The translations under genes and the position numbers were made by a program. A stretch of 64,000 nucleotides of DNA from Simmondsia chinensis. Taxonomy: Eukaryota; Streptophyta; Magnoliopsida; Caryophyllales; Simmondsiaceae. Below are positions 13,001 through 25,900 of this stretch, piece by piece (the first letter of the stretch is position 1; each line of letters starts with the position of its first letter). The notes beneath the pieces are model-generated. The model saw only the letters and a program-made list of their open reading frames with translations, did not search any database and had not been told where the DNA came from. The stretch covers positions 22,505,387-22,569,386 of the forward strand of contig JAGTTD010000014.1 in the NCBI GenBank assembly GCA_018398585.1, read 5' to 3'.

Positions 13001-16000
13001 ACTTATTGAAGCATACACATGACTATGAACTTATGGGGCAATGTATATCATGATTAAAGTCAAACTCAATTGCTCCCCCTAAGTTGATGCATTTTAGGGA
13101 TCATTTTTAACATTTCTCAATCAAGCACATAACTATGTATGAATATTACACACCAATTTTTCTCCCCCTTTGTCATCAACAAAAAGCACAAGATGAGGGA
13201 TAGAAAATATCAGCATGAGCATAAATAAACACAAGGATGAATCATAACATTGCAACACTTAAAGTATAGTGTTTGTACAATAATGATAATGTAGCTTCAA
13301 ATTTTTTTAATATTTTTAAAAATTGGTCCAAGTTCCTATATCCATGAATTAGATAAGAATACTTGGTCCATTGGAGCTCTTTTATGATGAGTATTAAAAC
13401 TCAATATTAAATGCAAATGGCTCATGTATGTAATTAAGGTCAAGATGATAGATTACACATGCCAATTTTACTTCTAATGTTGCAAAAGATTTCTTCACCT
13501 AGAGGTTTAGTAAAAATGTCCGCTAATTGGTCATTGGTGGGTACAAATTTTACAATGACATCTCCTTTGAGTACATGATCACGAATGAAATGATGTTGAA
13601 CCTCAATATGCTTTGTTCTTGAATGTTGAGCCGGGATTTTAGTTAGGCATATAGCACTAGTGTTATCACACATTATGGGAGCATGGTCAATATGAATGCC
13701 ATAGTCATTTAATTGGTGCATTAACCATAACATTTGAGCACAACAGCCTCGGCAGTGGATAAAGCAACGGAATTTTGCTATTTGCTAAACCATGATATCA
13801 AAGCGTGACCAAGGAATTGACAAGTACCACTAGTCGATTTTTGGTCCACTTTATATCCGGCAAAATCTGCATCAATATATCCAACTAAATCAAAGAAACC
13901 ACATTTAGGGTAAAATATGCCTAAAGTAGGAGTACTAGCTAGGTATCGAAATATTCTTTTCACGGCACATAGATGAGATTCCTTGGGACATGCTTGGAAA
14001 TCTAGCATATAAACATACACTGAACAATATATCAGGTCTACTAGCGGTAAGGTAAAGAAGGGATCCGATCATACCTCGATATAGCTTTTGGTCCACCTTT
14101 TTACCTTTTTCATCCATATCTAACTTAAGAGTTGAGCTCACTGGTGTTGCTATTACCTTGGAATTTTCCATGCCAAATTTCTTGAGCATTTCCTTTATGT
14201 ACTTGGCTTGGTTGATGAAAATTCCTTCCTTGCCTTGCTTGATTTGTAATCCAAGGAAGTAGTTGAGTTCTCCCATCATACTCATTTCGAATTCCTTACT
14301 CATAAGATTTGCAAATTCTTCACAAAGAGATGGATTAGTAGCACCAAATACTATATCATCAACATAAATTTGTACGATAAGAATGTCATGTTTAGAGGGT
14401 TTGATAAAAAATGTGGTGTCAACTTTTCCTCTTGAAAATCCATTTTGCATTAAAAAGGAACTTAATCTCTCATACCATGCTCTAGGAGCTTGTTTCAATC
14501 CATAGAGTGCCTTTTTGAGTTTGAAAACATGATTGGGAAATTTGTCATCCTCAAATCCGGGTGGTTGTTCAACATAAACCTTTTCTTCAATAAGACCATT
14601 TAAAAATGCACTTTTAACATCCATTTGAAAAAGTTTGAAATCTTTAAATGAAGCAAATGCACATAAGAGTCTAATAGCTTCTAGCCTAGCAACGGGAGCA
14701 AAGGTTTCCTCGTAGTCTATACCTTCTTCTTGGTTATAACCTTTAGCTACCAGCCTTGCCTTATTTCTTACCACATTACCTTCTTCATCCTTCTTGTTGC
14801 AGTAGACGCACTTGCTACCTATGACTTGATGATCTTGGGGTCTATCTATAAGTTCCCATACATCACTTCTCTTGATTTGGTTGAGCTCTTCCTCCATTGC
14901 CATTATCCAATTTGCGTCATTAAGAGCTTTTTTTATGTTCTTGGGTTCTTCAAGAGAGATGAATGCGGCTAAATTACAATATTCCGTTAATGCATGCCTA
15001 GTTTTTACACCTTGAGAGGGATCACCAATGATTTGACTTGTTGGGTGATCCTTCAAGTATTTCCAATCTCGTGGTAAGTTTTCCTCTTTGGATTCTACAT
15101 TTTGGTTATCTCCTTTTGATTCATTCATTTGAGCGTTAGATATAACCTTTTCTTGTTCATTGGATGAGTGTGTGATGTTTATTGGTTTGATTACTATATC
15201 ATCGTCATCACAAGGAGTTCTAGAGGACAAGACATTAGTTTCATCAAAAACGACATTTATAAACTCTTCTACAACCTTCGTCTTTTTATTATAGACTCTA
15301 TATGCTTTGCTTGTTAAAAAGTATCCAATGAAAATACCTTCATCAACTCGTGAATCAAATTTTCCAAGATTTGTTTTGTCATTGTTGTGAATGAAGCATT
15401 TGCACCCAAAAGGTTTAAAATATGCAATGTTTGGCTTTCTACCTTTATAAAATTCATATGGTGTTTTCTTTAAAATTGGTCTTATTAAAGCTCGATTTAA
15501 AATATAGCAAGCGGTGTTGACAGCTTCGGCCCAAGAAGATTTAGGCAAGTTATTTTCACAAATCATTGCTCTTGCCATTTCTTCAAGAGTTCTATTTTTT
15601 CTTTTAACCACTCCATTTTGTTAAGGAGTTCGAGGTGCTGAAAAATTGTGATCAATTCCAAAGTAATCACAATAAATTTCAAAATTATCATTTTCAAATT
15701 CCCTTCCATGATCGCTTCTAACCTAAACAATTTTCAAATCGTTTTTATTTTGTACCCTTTTACAAAATTTTTCAAATTTATCAAATACTTCACTCTTATG
15801 AGAAAGGAATAGGACCCAAGTAAAGTGGGAGTAATCATCAACAATTACAAGTCCATATTGCTTTCCACCAAGGCTCAAATTTCGAGTAGGACCAAACAAG
15901 TCTATATGTAAGAGTTCAAGATGCCTTGATGTTGAAACTATGTTCTTGGGTTTGAAAGAAATTTCTAGCTTGTTTGCCATATTGACATGCATCACAAATA

Positions 16001-19000
16001 TGATCTTTTTCGAATTTTAGCTTTGGTAAACCTCTAACAAGATCATTTTTTGAAAGTTTTGAAATTAAATCCATACTAGCATGCCCAAATCTTCTATGCC
16101 AAATCCAAGGATCATTTTCATCTAAGAAACTAAAACACTTTAATGAGTCTACACAATCAAGATCAATCATATAGACATTTCACATTGCAGACCAACAAGC
16201 AAAATTTTATTTACTTTAGCATCTTTAACTATGCATCTAGATGATTCAAAGTTCACACAATAGCCTTTATCACATAATTGACTAATGCTTAGCAAGTTGT
16301 GCTTAAGACCTTCCACAAGTAAGACATCTTCAATGCAAGGAGAAGAGTTAGAAGCAACATTACCGATACTGATTATTTTTCCTTTCTTATTGTCGCCAAA
16401 GGTGACATTTCCTTTTCTTGGCATTAGTGAAGTGAAGTTGGATTTATCTCCGGTCATGTGTCTTGAGCAACCATTATCCAAGTACCACTTTTGTTTTTTG
16501 CTTTGGATTTTCATACACACCTATCACAATTCAGACACTTTTAGGTACCCAAATTTTCTTGGGTCCTTTGTTGTTAGCCTTTACATTTGGTGGTCGAGAT
16601 CCTTTTGGGATCCAAACCATCTTTGCCTTTTTCAAATTTCTTTTGAAAGAACATTGGTAAATGATGTGCCCATGGTCACAACAATAGTTACACCTTACAG
16701 AGTTTGTTGAAGGTGATGAGGCTTTAACAAAAGGATCATTCAAAATTTTCTTTTGGACTTTTCCATTATAACCTATTCCTTCTTTGTTATAAATTGGCTT
16801 TTGAGATACAAGAATTTTGTCAAGTGTTTCTTGACCTTTAAAAAATTTGATTGATATTTTCAAAAGTTCTTCCATTTTCTCTTGCAAAGACTCATTTTCT
16901 TTTAAAAGTGATTCGTCTTCCTTGGATTTTCCTTTCTCATTTTCCTTTAAAGTATGAAGTGTTTCTTCCAAGGATTTCTTTTCATTTGTTAATTTAATGA
17001 TCTCATTATTTAAAGACTCGTTCTTTTTCTTTAGGGATTCATTTTCAAGTTCAAGCACTAAATGTTGTTTTGAATCCTTTTCCAATCCCGTCTTTTCAAG
17101 ACCTTTTACAAAATTATTGTGTTGTTTTTTCAATTTTTTATATTTCTCATATAACTCTTGAAAACCAACCACAAGTTCATCATAAGGTAGATCGTTTACC
17201 TCATCCTCTTCAACGCTATCGTCGTCAATAGCCATGAGACAAAAGTTAGCTACTTCCTCTGCTCTTTCTTCATTGGAGGCACCGTCGCTATCTCCCCAAG
17301 CCGCAAAAGCTTTCTTCCGTTCTTCCTTTTTGTCTTTCTTTTTGAGTTTGTTGAAGAACTTCTTATTTTTGGCTTGGGACAATCTCTTTTAAGATGTCCG
17401 ACTTCTCCACACTCATAGCAAGTTGGTTCATCTTTGGAGGAAGATGAACCCTTTTTGAAGTTTTTCTTAAATCTTCTCTTTTCAAGACGTTTGTAAAATC
17501 TTTTTGCTAACATAACAACTTCATCATCACTTTCGTCACTTAGAGATGATTTAAATGCTATGTCTTTGTTTTTCTTTTGTTTTTCCTCTTCTTTAAACTC
17601 TTCCATGTCAATCTCATGGGTCATGAGATTTCCAATTAGTTGATCAAGTTTATAAGTAGAGAGGTTATGAGCTTCCCGAATAGCGGTAACCTTGCCTTGC
17701 CATGAAATAGGGAGACATCGAAGAATTTTACTAACTTGCTCCTCATTTGAATACATTTTTCCAAGAGCTTGGAGTTTGTTAGTAATATCTGAAAACCTAG
17801 TGTACGTCTCTTTTATTGATTCCTCCGGTTTCATTTTGAAAAGTTCGTAAGCTCTTACCAAAATATTTATTTTAGAAGATTTAACTTGATCCGTACCTTC
17901 ATAGGTGACCTCTAGCTTGTCCCAAATTTCTTTTGCCGATTGACAATCGGACACATGGTTAAAGACATTTGGGGCAATCGCACATAAGAGTTGATAATGC
18001 GCTTTTGCATTTTTTGCAAGTTTTTCTTTGTCATCTTGCATAAGCTCATTTTCTTCTTTTTCAATGGTTTTCTCACCTTGTTTCTTTAAGGGTACGTAAT
18101 CACCATTTTTTGTAATAAGCCATAAGTCGAAATCAATGGATGTGATATAAAGTCTCATTCTTAGCTTCCAATAGGGAAAATTTTCCCCATAAAAAAGAGG
18201 AGGCTTGTTGGTCGATTGACCCTTGGCTAAGATTGGAGTGAAAGTTGCCATAGGATCACTCTAAGGTTGTTAGACCCAAAAAGAATAGAGCAGAGGCTCT
18301 GATACCAATTGAAGGTCCAAATAGCAACCTAAGAAGGGTGGTGAATTAGGTTCTTTTGTGATAAATGAAAATTTAAATTTATGAACCAAAAATTTAATTA
18401 AAGCCTAAACAATAAAAAAGATAAAGACAAAAATAAAAGGGATGCACAAAGATTTTTATAGTGGTTCACTTCCAAACCGGAAGCTAGTCCACTTCTCAAG
18501 TGACTGCTCTTAGTCACTTGAGCCTTTAACTGAGCTCGATGATCCTTTCTAAAAACAGGCTCAGGATCCAACCTTTACAATGCAACAAATTTGAATAAAG
18601 CAATGAAAGAATTAAAGCACTCAAATTCTTCACTCTTTCAAGAGTAAATTGACACTTGATCAAGCTTAGCCAAAGCTAAGGATATGCCAATAAAGCTCAA
18701 AGATCAACAATAAGAGAACAAGTGATGCTCTAATAAAAGTTTTAAACAAAACTTAAAAACAAACCTTTAAAGCGCAAGTATGTAAGAGAACTTTTTATCA
18801 AAGAATGCTCAGAGAGTATTGGATGATTTCAACCAAAGCATTCAAGTCCTATTTATAGGCAAATGAGGGCCAATAAGATCGTTCAAAAAGTTGGGAAAAA
18901 GTTTAGGAAAGAAATCAAGTCAAAAGTAGCCGTTTTGAGCTTTTTCAGTCTGTGTGTCGACATACAGTAGCAGGCACTGGGTTTGTTGTTGTTGTTGTTG

Positions 19001-22000
19001 TTGTGTCGACATACAGCAGCTCTTGGTGGCTACTGTAAGCCTGTGTGTTGACACATACCATCTGTGTGTCGACACCCTACCTACCCGGGTGCATTTACAC
19101 GTTTTGATCAATTTGCTTGATTGGTGGGATACTTTTATCACATCCCTAAGTTAAAAAACTGATTGATTGATTGCTATATTTATTCAATTTTTTTGAATTT
19201 ATTTTCCACTTAACTTTGATCATAAAAATGATTGGTTCCATAAATCAAGCTAAATCATCGCCCATTAAAATTTTATCTTTATTTGATTTGATCATACTTT
19301 TCAAAGTACCAATCTTAAAAAATATTTTAATTGATAAGCTAGATTGGTTTAATTTTGACTTGAATATTTTTCAAATAAAATTTGATAAATCAACTTTCTA
19401 AAATATTTTTCAAAAACATTTTTGTAAGAGTATCACGTATCAATATTGAGACTTGGACTCAATTGATATGTCCCGATCCTAAGTCCTAGACAATAAAAAT
19501 GAATAACTTTAGGATGCTCGGACTCGGATCACGTTCTCTTTGATTTGGATGAATCTTCTCTTCATCTTTTATCTCTTTTCCTCTGGATTTATCATCTTTT
19601 GGAAAGCTTCGTATCCATGATTAATCTTTGATGTTCCTAGCTTTCTTATAAGTCACTTAAAAACAAGATTAGAACAATTTAAATCCCATGACTTACTAAA
19701 TGGTTGTTATCATCAAAATTACAATAATATTGGCTTTAGGGCCAACACCACTTATGGAGGAGTTTGTGGAAAATGATGAATACTTCATTGGACTTCAGCA
19801 TTGTTCATCACCCACAGACGGATGGACATACAGAAGTAACTAACAGGACCTTGGGAAATGTGTTGAGGTGTTTAGTGGCTGAGAACCCTAAAGGCTGGGA
19901 TGAGAAACTATATCAATCATGATTCTCCTACAATAGTTCAATTAATAGAAGTACCGGTTTCCCTCGATTCCTTGTCGTTCATGGCTACGCTCGTCATACT
20001 TCATTGGACTTAACGCCTGTACCAAACCTCGCTCGTCCACATGGGAAGGCCGAAGACTTCATCATCGGTGTTCATTGCATTCATCAGTTGACAAGAGAAT
20101 GCCTACAGTAGGTAAGTGCGAAGTATAAATTGGTGGCAGACAAACGACGTAGGGCGGTGGAATTTCAGGTTGGAGATCAAGTTTGGGCCATTCGTACTCG
20201 AGAACGATTTCCAGCTTGGAATACAACAAATTGCCAACTCGAGATGATATGCTACAGCTCCCGAGTGGTAGGAGGACATTAGATGTTTTCAATGTTAAAC
20301 ATCTAACATTTTGGCGAGAACGATGATGAGAGCGACTTGAGTTTGAGGGTGAATTCTTTCTAAGCGGGAGAGGATGATGCAATTGAACCCGACTTGCAAA
20401 GCCCAGGCCGAAATTATGACCCAGGCCTAATCACAGACTCAGCCCAACACGAGTGTCCAGCGTGCACGAGGTCTTTCCAAATGCATGAACAGTAGTTGGG
20501 CACAAATTCAATTTTGGCCAATGTTTTGTCTCAGGCCCAATGCCCTGCAGGTGCGGACAAACTGGGCGCACTACATGTGGGTCGCGTATTTTTCAAGCCC
20601 AAGCGGCCCCATCGTCGTGAAATTTAGGCCCCAATTCAATTTTATTTGTTTTAAAATTAGAGTAAGAATTGATTGGTTTTTAGAATTATAATTCTAATAG
20701 GTTTATTTTAAATTTAGGGTCTATATAAAGAGCCCTTACGTTACAGCTTTTATGCAGTTTTGAGTTTGCTATTTTACATTATTATTTTAAGTTTCTCTCT
20801 TGTTCTCTTAACGAGAATTTGATTGCGCTAAGTTTCCTCTTAAATTTATTAGCTTTAGCAATAAAATTGAGGGAAGGCTGTTGAATCCTTCTCTTTTCCC
20901 TTATGATAATTTGGTGATTCACATTAGTGTTTAAATACCTCACTTATTTCTACATCTGAATGTCATATTTCCAAGTTTAATTTTTTCCGTCAGGTTTTTC
21001 ATTTTCTTCAACATACTATTTGTTGAGACATTAGTTTCCTACAAATCTCCTCCCTGCCTCAAAGTTGTTCCATCATTGTGGGGTCTCATGCCAGTCACCA
21101 GTGGCTAGTCGCTTTGCTTATTGCCGCTGTTAAGTGTGGAGACTGACTGTCTTTCGGTAAACGTTATATTCATGGCCAGATTTATTGAGGCTTGCGTTAA
21201 TGGCCTGATTAATGATGACTCTTGATACTCCAACGACTATTATTATAAGAGGTCTATTTATTGGGAACTCTTGTGCTGATGTATAGTGAGCAAGAGCAAG
21301 CAAGAGTGAGAAAAGCATTGTAGTCCTCGATACATAGTGAATATTGTTGCTCCCTTTCCGTGGATGTAGGCTTCGGCTGAACCATGTAAATTCCGATGTC
21401 TAAATATTTCCTCCAATCCTTTTCAATTTGTGTTTGCTATTTTGATTTGTGATTTCGTATTTCGTGGGTGGTCCTAACAACTGGTATCAGAGCCCCAGGT
21501 TGCACTTGAATTGGAGAATTAGCTATGATAGTGAGAGGAAAGGATCAGTAGATGGAGTTTTTTGTTTTGGAGAAGTAGGTGTCAGTGTATAGTGCGGTGC
21601 GTGGTACGACACACTTGAACAGATTGGTGGAGCATGAGATGTGAGATTAGATCAGGTTACCTAGGTGCTAGATTTGGCGGTTGGTGAATGATGAGGCGTC
21701 GGTGAGGATCCAATGGTAACGCGGTGGTGGAGTGGGCTTGAGATGTGACGGAGCAAGGTATAGGTGGCTTTGAAGCTCTGGCGATGGTGGCCGTGCGTTG
21801 GAAGGTCGTTGAGTTGTTGAGCGATTGCCGACGGTTGAAGTGATTCGAAGTTTGAAGTTTGAACCCCGGAGAGAGGCTCCGGCGGTGGCGCTTGGCTAAG
21901 TGTGCGTTTGGGAGTGATGAAGCTAGGTAGTGTTTTCGCGTGGCGGCCATGGTTCCCGACAGTAGACTAGGGGCTGTGTTGGCACTGTAGGAAATTGGGG

Positions 22001-22958
22001 CAAATGAGAAAGGAATGTAGAATCTTAAAAAAGTCGGACCCTAACTCAGCCAATATTGTGCTTGAAGAAATACAAGATGCTCTAGCTCTTACCGTACATT
22101 TACTAGTGGATGATTGCGTTTTGGATTCAGGGGCTTCGTTACATGCTACATCTTGTAGGGAAGTGATACATAATTTTGTGGCTAGGGATTACGGTAGAGT
22201 GTATTTGGCGAGTTGACAACTGTTGGAAGTCGTCAGTATTTCACCACCATATGGGTCGATATGGGCTTTACGCAATGTAAGATATGTACCCGAGTTGAAA
22301 AATAATTTATCGGTGGGACAACTCGATGACAGTGGGTATTATGTCAGGTTCTCGATACATAAGTGGTTGGTCTCGAAAGGGGAGTTATTGATAGCTCGTG
22401 GTCTTAAGTCAAGCACATTGCTTTTATTGTCGAAGTCAGCTGGTGGTATGTCTACTGCAGGATACTCAGCTTTGAGCAAGTCAAAGCATGTTAGTTGGAA
22501 GCCACTTCTCGAGGATTCATAGTAGTCCGTAACACAGATGGACACATAAATTAATAAGAAGGATCGTTCTGATGGAGGTTCAAATACACGTCAAGTGGGA
22601 GCGTGAATTCGGCAGTTCTGCTAAAGAAGAGTATACCGCTTAATAAATTGAAGCCAAGGCGAGCTTCAGTTAGAGTTCACACATGATGATTGCGTGTGAG
22701 AGGGAAGCATGGGGCATTGCTGTATAGTCTTTGAGTAGGAGATTGTTAAGTGTGGAGACTGTTTGTCTTCCGATAACCATCATATTCATGAATGGATTCA
22801 TTAGGGCTTGTGTTAATGGTATGATTGATAATGACTCTTGATACTCCTGCGGTTACAATTGTAAGAGACTTGTTTGTAGGGAACTCTTGTGCTAGTGTAG
22901 AGTGAGCAAGAGTAAGAAAAGCACTGTAATCCTCATTATATAGTGAATATTGTTGCGC

Positions 22959-22993
<35 letters not shown>

Positions 22994-25900
22994 GGGTGTG
23001 GATGTAGGCTTCGGTTGGACCAAGCAAATTCCAGTGGCTAAATACCTCCCCCAATCCTTTCAATTTGTGTTCGCTATTTTGATTTGTGGTTCGGTATTGT
23101 GGGTTGTCCTAACAGCGGCATGTTGCTGCCCTCTTCTCTGGCACAAATTTACTCACAAACAGCTCTGCTTTCACCATTTTCCGCCTAACTACTACTTATG
23201 CGCACTTTTGTCGCCTCTTTAAGGCATTCATCATGGTTCCTTCCTATTGCTATGTTTTATCTGAGTTTGGTTAGCTTGGACTTGCCATTGCCAAGACACC
23301 ATCAGATGGCCTTGTCTCTCATCTCCCATAATTGTTGGTACATGTTCCCAACTTGATCTAGTGTCAGTTGCTAGAAAAAAAATCACATACGCAATAATAG
23401 TGAAAAATACATAGGAAACACCACACAAAATATACATGATGAGTGGCAACAAATAGTGGAAAGTACATAGGAAACAACATACACAATTTACGTAAGATCT
23501 TTCTCTCCCTCTCTCTCTCTATCTAGAGGGATAATCTTGGGACCAAGTGGGCACCTCATCCACAAAATAAAATTTTGGGATTACAATCTTGAATATAGCC
23601 CTAAATCCGTTTCACACAAACCACACCTTTCAAATGCAACTTTTGAATGGAGAAAGCTACAAATCTTATTAAATCATATGGCATCCGAGCATGGCTCACT
23701 TCATGCTCGGAGCTCGGTAGCACACTCTTGCATACAAATTTCACTCATCATATCTCTTGACGCGCTCTCCCTTAATGGAATATAATATTTTCTCTCCAAA
23801 TACATATGGTTTGCGTGTCAATATGATGATCACGACTAATCCTTGGGCACTAAGGTTCCGTTTGTTTAGGGGGAAAACCACATTATCGGAATTGGTTTTC
23901 TTCTTTTCCGTTGTTTGGCGTGCATTTTCCGACGGGAAAAGTTTTTCCCTCAAATGGGGGAGAATAACTTCCCTTTCGAAAGGGGAGAAGTCATCATTGC
24001 AAGTGATTCAAAAAATTTCGAAGTTATACATCAATCTGAATATGGATCATACCAAAATAAACTTGGCGGGATCTTGGGACAAGAACTGGACTAAGAATGG
24101 TCAGTCAGCTCCAAATCCTAGAGTGAGTTATGTTGTTCCATTTGATTTTCGTTTCTGATTGATATTTTATATTTGGAACATCTTTACTAATTCACACTAT
24201 GATGAATATTATAATTAGGAAATAATGTTTACATCAAACCAAGCACCAACAAACTATTTATAGATTATATTTTCATTTAGAAAATACTTCCTTTTGATAT
24301 TTGCTATTTAGGAAAATTATCACTTAAGTACCCTGACGTTTAACCATTTATCACCTAGGTACCCTAACATTTTGATGCATACAATGGAGTACCTTGAGGT
24401 TTAAACATTTTCTCACTTAGGTACATTGAAGTTTTAAAAATTTTATCGATCAAGTGCCTTTTTTTTGAAATTCGATAGATTTTCGATAGAACATGCTAAA
24501 ACAGAACACAATTATGACAATATATCGGTATTCTCATTAGAATTTGATTTTTTTTTGGCTGAAAAATGTTAACATGATATATAATTTCGGTCATATTTAG
24601 GTAGTTTTCATCAATATACGATGAACCTTTATTGTAATTTTCTGAAAACATTGACATGACTTATAAATATTATCATAATTATGTATTATATTAGTATTTC
24701 TATATAAAATTGGTTAGATTATTACAAAAATTCATCAAGTTGGGGGTCCTTGGAAACAGCCTCTCTTCAGGGTAGCCCCCTGAAGGGGGAAGGCTGCGTA
24801 CATCTACCCCCCAGACCTTGCTTTTGCGAGAGCCCTTGCAGGCACTGGGTTTTTTGTTGTTGTTGTTGTTGTTGGTAACTAAGTAATAAAATATTCAACT
24901 TAAGGATATCTTATTGTATATATTGAAATGTCATGATAGGTGATAAATGCTCAAACCTTGGGGAACTATAGTAATAATTTCACAATCACATGAAATCTGG
25001 ATAATCTCAAATATATTGTATTGCTACTTATATCGTCCTATGACAAGGCATAATGTGATTGGTAGAAGATGACCCCTTTAAAACAAACCAAGAATATGGC
25101 AAGGTGAGAATGTTTTCCGTTGAAACGAACAACGGAAAACTTCAACGGGAATTGGATTTTCCATGGGAAAAGGTTTTCTAGGGGAAGAGTATTTCCCTCA
25201 AGACAAATAGAACCTAAGTTGTTTACTTTTTGAATTAAATAACTATAATGGACTAGTGTTGTGCGAGGATGGAATGTCGGTACTTTTGCGGCTGTTCTTT
25301 TTTGATCTACTGAAAACCCGGGAGTGGAAATTTTATGTAACCAAATGTTGGTGATACATGCGATCTTTGGGTAACTCCCTTGTAATATTCTTCTGAATTT
25401 GGATGGTTCGTGTATTATGGGCATTCAAGTGCACAGCTTTATTCCGTGACATTATTATTTGTTAGTACTAACATTTTCTCATTGAGATTGCATTCTGAAC
25501 TCATAGATATCATTTATCCTTTCTGAACATTTTCTAAGTAGTAAACGGCTGAACCATTTCTTCATCTCAGGCCACGGACAAGAAAGTTGTTCGAGCAGAT
25601 GCGTATGTTGCAGGTCTTCTCTTGACCTCTTCCATGTGTTTATAATATTGTTGTCTTCATTCCAAGCATGAATTTCGAATTGACCATCAAACTTTGGAAT
25701 TTTCAGCTTGTGATGTTCCTGGAATCAAAAGATTACTGCCATCCGATTGGAGGCAATGGGAGTTCTTTGACAATATCTATGAGCTTGTTGGTGTACCTGT
25801 TGTGACAGTGCAGCTCAGATATAATGGTTGGGTTACTGAATTGCAGGATCTTCATCGGTCCAGGTGATGATTTATTCTCATTGTGGCTTACTTGCTAATA

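Larger units (their letters stand above)
11436..19747 (-). mobile_element. Sirevirus-like Ty1/copia retrotransposon nested in the gypsy integrase
   Basis: A complete 8.3-kb minus-strand element with 1.44-1.48-kb LTRs, a primer-binding site, a long gag with coiled coil, and a pol order of protease, integrase, reverse transcriptase and RNase H. The perfect 5-bp target duplication CCACT occurs at 11431-11435 and 19748-19752. The long LTRs and extended coiled-coil gag resemble the Sirevirus (SIRE/Maximus) lineage; this lineage call is inference. High LTR similarity by eye suggests a fairly recent insertion, but pol is broken. Confidence 0.93.
7217..20923 (+). mobile_element. Ty3/gypsy retrotransposon, decayed, split by a nested copia element
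   Basis: Two LTRs (about 7217-7721 and 20375-20923) flank gag, protease, reverse transcriptase, RNase H and integrase in gypsy order on the plus strand. Coding stops at 11435 and resumes at 19748, where an 8.3-kb copia element is inserted in the integrase. Without it the element is about 5.4 kb. Numerous stops and frameshifts, LTR divergence and unmatched flanks (TTCAC / TTAGT) point to an old insertion. Confidence 0.9.
21128..23114 (+). mobile_element. internally deleted Ty1/copia element
   Basis: Two LTRs (352 and 371 bp) flank only 1264 bp of internal sequence, which keeps a primer-binding site, non-coding leader, protease and GAG-pre-integrase traces. Integrase, reverse transcriptase and RNase H are gone. 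Flanks GCCGC (21123-21127) and GCGGC (23115-23119) match at 4 of 5 bases, a probable decayed target duplication. Confidence 0.88.
23854..25214. mobile_element. Harbinger/Tourist-like non-autonomous DNA element (1.36 kb)
   Basis: Left end GGTTCCGTTTGTTT and the reverse complement of the right end GGTTCTATTTGTCT form terminal inverted repeats, with TAA on both sides (23851-23853, 25215-25217). Subterminal GGGAAAA/TTTTCCC and CCGTTG words recur in inverted orientation at both ends. No transposase is present. The interior is enlarged by a nested inverted-repeat MITE (24311-24983) and a SINE. Confidence 0.7.
6289..25570 (+). other. ZDS: 19.3-kb ZDS intron swollen by nested transposons
   Basis: The donor GTGAATG follows the exon ending in codons for AISK. 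The acceptor CTCAG precedes GCCACGGAC (ATDKKVV). Both borders keep the reading frame. The intron holds four separate insertions: gypsy plus nested copia (7217-20923), a deleted copia element (21128-23114), and a Harbinger-like element with nested MITE and SINE (23854-25214). Without these, only about 2.2 kb of intron would remain. The other ZDS introns seen here run from 93 bp to 2.4 kb. Confidence 0.93.

Noticed and set aside
22950..23063. Poly-Gly or poly-Pro protein across the C/G run
   Set aside because: It is the homopolymer of an LTR read in two frames.
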